A stretch of 9,042 nucleotides of DNA. Source: Pseudomonadota bacterium. Its GTDB lineage: Bacteria; Desulfobacterota; Desulfobacteria; Desulfobacterales; RPRI01. Under the pieces are notes generated by a model. That model was not told where the DNA came from, did not search any database, and saw only the letters and a program-made list of their open reading frames with translations. The DNA is taken from the NCBI GenBank assembly GCA_018830925.1, contig JAHJRK010000408.1:1-9042 (forward strand), in the 5' to 3' direction. Made by a program: the position numbers and the translations under genes. This document shows positions 5,026 through 9,042 of the stretch, piece by piece (positions within the stretch are counted from its first letter, which is position 1; every line of letters starts with the position of its first letter).

Positions 5026-7419
5026 ATGAGCGCCGTCGATTCCGAAAGAATAAAAATTAAAAACAAGCTTCAGGAAGCAGAGACCTATTATTCAATGGGT
5101 ATGCTTGATGATTCATTGAGCATTTACGACCAGATACTTACAGCAGGCGCTGAAATAGACCAGGAAGAATTGATTCGTATCAGAAAAAGAGTAAACCAGC
5201 TGAAAAACGAAATCTTAAATAACAAGGCAAAGCCCGCCCCCAGCTTATCAGAAGGGGATCTTTATTTAATTAAAAAAACGATGGCCCCAACCGGAAGCAC
5301 AAAAGACATCATCAACAACGCGTCGGCTTTAAAAGAGCTCGGTCTTACCAGGGAGGCCGCCGCTGAATATGAAAAACTGCTGAAATTCGACTGCTCGAAA
5401 GAAGGATACACCCCGGTAAGTATTGTCGTCGAAGTCCTGTCAATTCTATTTAAGATCGAGTCGCATGAGGCCGTCATCGAGAAAACAGACGAGATTATCG
5501 CCAAAAACAAAATAGTGAACAAAGACGCCTCACAGATAAAATTGTGGCTCGGCACGGAAATGGAGAAAAAGGATCGCAGAGATGTTGCGGTTTCATTATT
5601 GAGGGCGGCTTTGAGCATTGATCCTGAAAACGCGGAAGCTGGATACAAGCTCAATTCGCTTATTTCGAATCTTTTCAGTAATTCAAAGTTTGAATATATT
5701 CTCAATTCCTCCATAGCAACCTCGGCTCAGCTTCAAAAAGCGCTTGAATCTTCAAAGAAAACAGGCAAAAGTGTCGAACTTGAGCTGATTGAAAACTTCA
5801 ATTTAAAAAAGGAGGATGTGGGCAAATCCCTTTCGCTCTTCTACAATTGCCCGTTTAAAAGTTTTAATCCTGAACTGCCTGTACCTGCTGAGCTTATCAG
5901 CAAACTGAAAAGATCCTTTCTGCTTCACTATATCTGGGTTCCGCTCAGCTGGGACAAGAATTTCATTGAAATTCTTGTCGATGATCCGAAGGATTTAAGA
6001 AAGACAGATCACATAAGAGCTCTGATGTCAAACCAGAACATACTGTTCTGCGTCGGAATCAAAGAAGATATAATAAAGTACATAGACCGCTTCTTCTCAG
6101 TGGACAAGACTTCCGATGCGATGGAAGCAACTCTTGAAAATCTTGACAAACTCATACCTGACGTATCTTTTGAAGTCGAAGAAGAGGCAGTGCTTGAAAA
6201 AGATATCGTAGATGAATCATCCAGTCAGGTCGTAAGGCTGGTTGACCAGGTGCTTATAACTGCTTACAGGAAAAAAGTGTCCGATATCCACATAGAGCCT
6301 TCTCCTATAACAAAAAAGACCTTCATACGCTTCAGGCTGGACGGCGTTTGCCATGAATATCTTCAGGTTCCAAACACAATGGCCCCCGCAATACTCTCAA
6401 GGCTGAAAATCATGGCAGGTCTCGACATAGCCGAAAAGCGGCTCCCCCAGGACGGCAAAATAAAGATGAGACGCAAGGGCATACCTACTTTCGAGCTTCG
6501 CATGTCGACCATGCCGACTGCGGGTGGATTCGAAGATACGGTTTTGAGGATTCTCGCCAAGGCAGGCGCCATGAAAATGGATGATATGGGGCTCAATGAA
6601 CGCAACCTGGCAGTTTTGAAGAAGATCATCAGCCAGCCTTACGGACTTATACTCGTTGTCGGGCCCACAGGCTCCGGAAAAACCACCACGCTTCACTCCG
6701 CTCTTGGCCACATCAATAAGCCAGAAATCAAAATATGGACCGCCGAAGATCCGGTTGAAATAACCCAACCCGGATTGCGGCAGGTCGAGGTCAGATCAAG
6801 AATCGGACTTGACTTTGCAAGGGTCATGCGCGGATTCCTGCGCCTCGATCCGGATGTTATCATGATAGGTGAAATGAGGGACAAGGAAACAGCTTCAATC
6901 GGAGTAGAGGCATCTTTAACCGGCCACCTTGTTTTTTCGACTCTTCACACGAACAGCGCGCCCGAAACAGTGACCAGGCTCCTGGACATGGGGCTTAACC
7001 CGCTTAATTTCTCCGACGCTTTCCTCGGAGTCCTTGCGCAGAGACTCACCAGAAAATTATGCTCAAACTGCAAAAAACCGTTCAACCCTTCTCATGAGGA
7101 ATTTGATGATATATCTTCAGACTACGGAAGGGAAAAATTCAAGGAAACAGGTATTGAATATTCATCCGATCTTGTTCTCTATCGCACAGGGGGATGTGAG
7201 GCGTGTTCGGGCTCAGGCTTCAAGGGACGAATGGCAATTCACGAACTTATGGAAGGCACCCCGGTAATGAAAAGCCTTATAAAAAGAGCCGCAAACACCG
7301 AAGAATTATTTAATCAGGCATACAAAGATAATATGACCACTTTAAAGCAGGATGGAATCATGAAGGTTTTTAAAGGAATTACTGATATAAGCGAGATCAG
7401 AAGAGTCTGCGTAAATTAA
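5026..7419 (+). CDS. PilB/GspE-type secretion ATPase with N-terminal TPR-like extension
   Basis: This cytoplasmic hexameric ATPase would power type IV pilus extension or type II secretion. Of 797 residues, 1-220 are helical and TPR-like (repeat-like stretches near 14-40, 98-121 and 184-212), a long extension for this family. Residues 225-360 resemble the T2SSE N-terminal (MshEN-like) domain. The motor follows: Walker A GPTGSGKT (546-553), Asp box near 571-579 (WTAEDPVEI), Walker B DVIMIGE (610-616, Glu616 catalytic), and His box LTGHLVFSTLHTN (631-643). Two CxxC pairs (Cys679/682 and Cys724/727) form the zinc site typical of PilB and GspE and absent from the retraction ATPase PilT. ATG 5026 follows AAGGA (5011-5015). 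No pilin, PilC/GspF or secretin gene is in the window, so pilus and secretin roles cannot be separated. The next gene starts 31 nt downstream, which suggests co-transcription with signalling genes. Confidence 0.92.
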   Translation: MSAVDSERIKIKNKLQEAETYYSMGMLDDSLSIYDQILTAGAEIDQEELIRIRKRVNQLKNEILNNKAKPAPSLSEGDLYLIKKTMAPTGSTKDIINNASALKELGLTREAAAEYEKLLKFDCSKEGYTPVSIVVEVLSILFKIESHEAVIEKTDEIIAKNKIVNKDASQIKLWLGTEMEKKDRRDVAVSLLRAALSIDPENAEAGYKLNSLISNLFSNSKFEYILNSSIATSAQLQKALESSKKTGKSVELELIENFNLKKEDVGKSLSLFYNCPFKSFNPELPVPAELISKLKRSFLLHYIWVPLSWDKNFIEILVDDPKDLRKTDHIRALMSNQNILFCVGIKEDIIKYIDRFFSVDKTSDAMEATLENLDKLIPDVSFEVEEEAVLEKDIVDESSSQVVRLVDQVLITAYRKKVSDIHIEPSPITKKTFIRFRLDGVCHEYLQVPNTMAPAILSRLKIMAGLDIAEKRLPQDGKIKMRRKGIPTFELRMSTMPTAGGFEDTVLRILAKAGAMKMDDMGLNERNLAVLKKIISQPYGLILVVGPTGSGKTTTLHSALGHINKPEIKIWTAEDPVEITQPGLRQVEVRSRIGLDFARVMRGFLRLDPDVIMIGEMRDKETASIGVEASLTGHLVFSTLHTNSAPETVTRLLDMGLNPLNFSDAFLGVLAQRLTRKLCSNCKKPFNPSHEEFDDISSDYGREKFKETGIEYSSDLVLYRTGGCEACSGSGFKGRMAIHELMEGTPVMKSLIKRAANTEELFNQAYKDNMTTLKQDGIMKVFKGITDISEIRRVCVN

Positions 7420-7450
7420 TTTTTTGTACGGAGAAATGAAAGGTGAAATT

Positions 7451-8257
7451 ATGCCGAAAACAGCACTTGTCGTAGATAATGATTTCTTTTTTGTAGAATT
7501 TTTGGGAGAACTGCTTGAAAAAAGAGGATATGTTGTTATAAAGGCGTATGACGGCAAGGAAGGAATTTCAAAAATTCAAAATGAAAAGATTGATCTGATG
7601 TTCGCCGATATTGTAATGCCTAAAATTGACGGAGCGGGACTTATCGGTTTCGTAAGGACGAAATATCCTGAAAATTGTTTTCCAATTGTTGCGGTTTCAG
7701 GCACAATAGTAGAACACCTTGGCTCTCTCGATAGAATTGGCGCCGATCATTACATTGCAAAGGGGCCAATGGAAAAAATGGCTGTCAGTGTAAATGAATT
7801 CATGGACAGAATCGACGCTGATTCCTTTTCTGTAACGGACAAGGAGAGCATCACGGAATCAGGAACCCTTTTTCCGAGACGAGAAGCCGTTGATCTCCTG
7901 GATTCTCTTCACTTTCAAAAATCAATATTAGAATGCTTAGGAGTTGGAGTAATAACACTGGATTCTGATACGAGAATCCTTGGAGTAAATAAGGCTCTTC
8001 TGAAAATATGCAACAGGACCACTTCCGAACTTTTAAACCGCCTTATAACCGATATATTCCCCCATGATGACAAGCCGATACTTATTAACGCACTGAAGAG
8101 AATAGTACACAACCAACAACTGGATAATACTGTATTTACCACAATCACTGATTCAGGAAAAACAAGGGTTATTGTCACCCTGTTAATTGTGGAAGATAAG
8201 AAGGTCGGATGGATACTGGCTTTGGAGGAATATGAAAAATGGGAAAAACAAGCATAA
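7451..8257 (+). CDS. REC-PAS response regulator without a recognised output domain
   Basis: This is a 268-residue cytoplasmic protein. Residues 4-120 are a phosphoreceiver (REC) domain with acidic Asp9 and Asp11, the phospho-acceptor Asp53 (in MFADIVMP), Ser83 and Lys104, so all catalytic positions are intact. Residues of about 150-262 form a PAS domain that could bind a ligand or cofactor, or mediate dimerisation. There is no DNA-binding, GGDEF, kinase or ATPase domain, so the protein probably works by contact with a partner. ATG 7451 is chosen because AGGTGA (7441-7446) is well placed; ATG 7436 has its GGAG only two bases away, and a TTG at 7424 is less likely. It starts 31 nt after the ATPase gene and overlaps the chemoreceptor gene by 19 nt. 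That makes the ATPase and the receptor the likely partners, an inference from position. Confidence 0.85.
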   Translation: MPKTALVVDNDFFFVEFLGELLEKRGYVVIKAYDGKEGISKIQNEKIDLMFADIVMPKIDGAGLIGFVRTKYPENCFPIVAVSGTIVEHLGSLDRIGADHYIAKGPMEKMAVSVNEFMDRIDADSFSVTDKESITESGTLFPRREAVDLLDSLHFQKSILECLGVGVITLDSDTRILGVNKALLKICNRTTSELLNRLITDIFPHDDKPILINALKRIVHNQQLDNTVFTTITDSGKTRVIVTLLIVEDKKVGWILALEEYEKWEKQA

Positions 8258-8925
8258 AAATCAAACTGATAACGTATTTCTTGATCCTTCTTTTGGTTAT
8301 TATTGTCGTAATTGGGGCAGTCAACAGGATAACGGGAGATTTTTATCTGGCACAGGGGCTTTCAGTTGCCCTTGCCATGGGGATCGGAACCATATTCGGT
8401 ATTATTTTTTCAAGGTCTATAACTTTACGACTGAACAAACTGAGCAACGCCGCCAAAGAAATAAGTAACGGGAATCTGACACGGGAGATAGAGATAATAT
8501 CGGAAGATGAGATCCGCGATCTTGAAGAAGTATTTTCTTTAATGGTCAACCATCTGAGAACGCTGCTTCTTGACATGAAAAGTGTTTCCATAAAAATTCA
8601 TGAGACGAATTCAACCCTTATAAAGCTTGCAAAAAAACTCCTGGAAGGCAGCAATGAAATAGATATTACTGCAAAATCCATAGCTAAAAGCTCTGAAGAC
8701 CAGACTGAAATAATCCGGAATACAACGATTAAACTTGAAGGCGGAATAAAGGTGATGGATGAGCTTGTAAACCAGTCGGCTCATACGATTTCGAAAGTGG
8801 ATGAAGCGATACAGAAAACTCAAAAAGGTGAAACAAATGCCCGCGAAACACTGAGTCATCTGGAGCTTGTGCTTAAGGAGATGGGCGAATATGCCAAGCC
8901 GATAGCGGTGGTCGGGATTGTTTGA
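8239..8925 (+). CDS. HAMP-domain chemoreceptor (MCP-like), truncated at its 3' end by an IS element
   Basis: The 228 visible residues begin with a short basic N-terminus and TM1 (about 10-28). Only about 10 residues follow before TM2 (about 39-58), so there is almost no periplasmic sensor. A HAMP domain (about 59-111) follows, then the ascending coiled coil of a methyl-accepting protein (112-222). The usual MCP tip that binds CheA and CheW, and the whole descending helix, are missing. The frame ends with IAVVGIV and a TGA at the point where IS3-family DNA begins, so a full receptor of roughly 450 residues was probably interrupted. ATG 8239 follows GGAGG (8224-8228) and overlaps the REC-PAS gene by 19 nt. 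Before interruption it may have sensed cytoplasmic or membrane state for a pilus-linked chemosensory pathway. The remnant can insert in the membrane but should not signal. It could be called a pseudogene. Confidence 0.8.
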   Translation: MGKTSIKIKLITYFLILLLVIIVVIGAVNRITGDFYLAQGLSVALAMGIGTIFGIIFSRSITLRLNKLSNAAKEISNGNLTREIEIISEDEIRDLEEVFSLMVNHLRTLLLDMKSVSIKIHETNSTLIKLAKKLLEGSNEIDITAKSIAKSSEDQTEIIRNTTIKLEGGIKVMDELVNQSAHTISKVDEAIQKTQKGETNARETLSHLELVLKEMGEYAKPIAVVGIV

Positions 8926-9042
8926 ACAGCAAAAAGAGTTTTTTAAGTGATAAGCTGCTCTTGTTCAAGCTGCTGCCTCTTTCTTGGGCAGTGTTGCCCA
9001 GTAAACTACATCTGGTGTTCTCTTGTCAAGGCTTTGATGCCG
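8923..9042 (-). mobile_element. IS3-family insertion sequence, one end only (continues past the right edge)
   Basis: The minus-strand frame at 9042-8965 encodes the typical C-terminus of an IS3-family OrfB transposase, and the adjacent chemoreceptor frame is cut off just before it. IS3-family termini usually begin 5'-TG; TGAACAGC at 8923-8930 would fit, placing the element end on the stop codon of the receptor. The true boundary could lie anywhere from about 8895 to 8925 and cannot be fixed without the other end and its target duplication. The complementary arms TTGAACA (8922-8928) and TGTTCAA (8962-8968) lie between the transposase stop and this border. Confidence 0.7.
8965..9042 (-). CDS. 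IS3-family transposase OrfB, C-terminal 25 codons
   Basis: Reading from 9042 on the minus strand gives 25 codons and a TGA at 8967-8965. The peptide starts RHQSLDKRTPDVVYW, the rve/integrase-core tail (HQSL-x3-TP-x2-VY) found at the end of IS3-family OrfB proteins just after the DDE catalytic Glu. The rest, including the DDE residues and OrfA, lies beyond the window. OrfB catalyses cut-and-copy transposition through a circular intermediate. A GC-poor stretch with T-runs follows the stop before the element ends. The family assignment is good; the subgroup cannot be told from so short a tail. Confidence 0.8.
   Translation of the reverse strand, partial: RHQSLDKRTPDVVYWATLPKKEAAA

Noticed and set aside
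5262..5714. A 150-codon open frame on the minus strand within the ATPase gene
   Set aside because: It lies wholly antisense to a well-supported conserved gene, resembles no family, and is explained by codon bias of the sense strand.
6397..6768. A 123-codon minus-strand frame opposite the ATPase motor domain
   Set aside because: It is antisense to the strongly conserved Walker A region and has no recognisable domain, so it is a shadow frame.
8187..8468. A 93-codon plus-strand frame overlapping the REC-PAS/chemoreceptor junction
   Set aside because: It overlaps two better supported genes in another frame. The HAMP and membrane-segment frame from 8239 explains the region.

Overview
The window most resembles a Gram-negative, anaerobic, deltaproteobacterial (Desulfobacterales-like) chromosome. 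This is an inference from gene content: a NIL-domain dicluster ferredoxin, two sulfur-inserting tRNA modification enzymes, a PilB/GspE-type secretion ATPase beside a chemosensory gene pair, and palindromic intergenic repeats of the kind I associate with that group. No ribosomal RNA, tRNA or CRISPR array is visible, so the taxonomy is not proven.

Layout. (1) Positions 1-1454, minus strand: the first 484 codons of a large membrane-lipid acyltransferase (LPLAT superfamily) that runs off the left edge. (2) Positions 1455-1763: a divergent intergenic region mostly filled by a structured, inverted-repeat-bounded element (1495-1681), followed by a candidate sigma70-type promoter. (3) Positions 1764-4781, plus strand: NIL/4Fe-4S ferredoxin, mnmA and mtaB. 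mnmA and mtaB overlap, and a strong hairpin lies directly against the mnmA start codon and covers its only ribosome binding site. (4) Positions 4782-5025: an AT-rich spacer. (5) Positions 5026-8925, plus strand: a tightly packed set of a TPR-extended PilB/GspE ATPase, a REC-PAS response regulator and a HAMP chemoreceptor with almost no periplasmic domain. (6) From about 8895-8925 to the right edge: the end of an IS3-family insertion sequence, with its transposase on the minus strand. Its arrival appears to have cut the chemoreceptor before its signalling tip.

How the genes fit together. The 1764-4781 block concerns sulfur: MnmA makes 2-thiouridine at tRNA position 34 and MtaB makes ms2t6A at position 37. 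NIL-ferredoxins are known partners in homocysteine formation from sulfide or aspartate semialdehyde in methanogens and sulfate reducers, so this one may deliver electrons or sulfur. The 5026-8925 block looks like a motor ATPase with its own signalling input (phosphoreceiver plus PAS, then a membrane HAMP receptor), as in chemosensory systems that control type IV pili. The IS3 insertion would leave that receptor unable to contact CheA/CheW.

I did not find an obviously new enzyme system. The most interesting points are the mnmA start-site hairpin, the repeat family (including a copy-like palindrome inside the mtaB coding region), the HX4E acyltransferase and the IS-truncated chemoreceptor.
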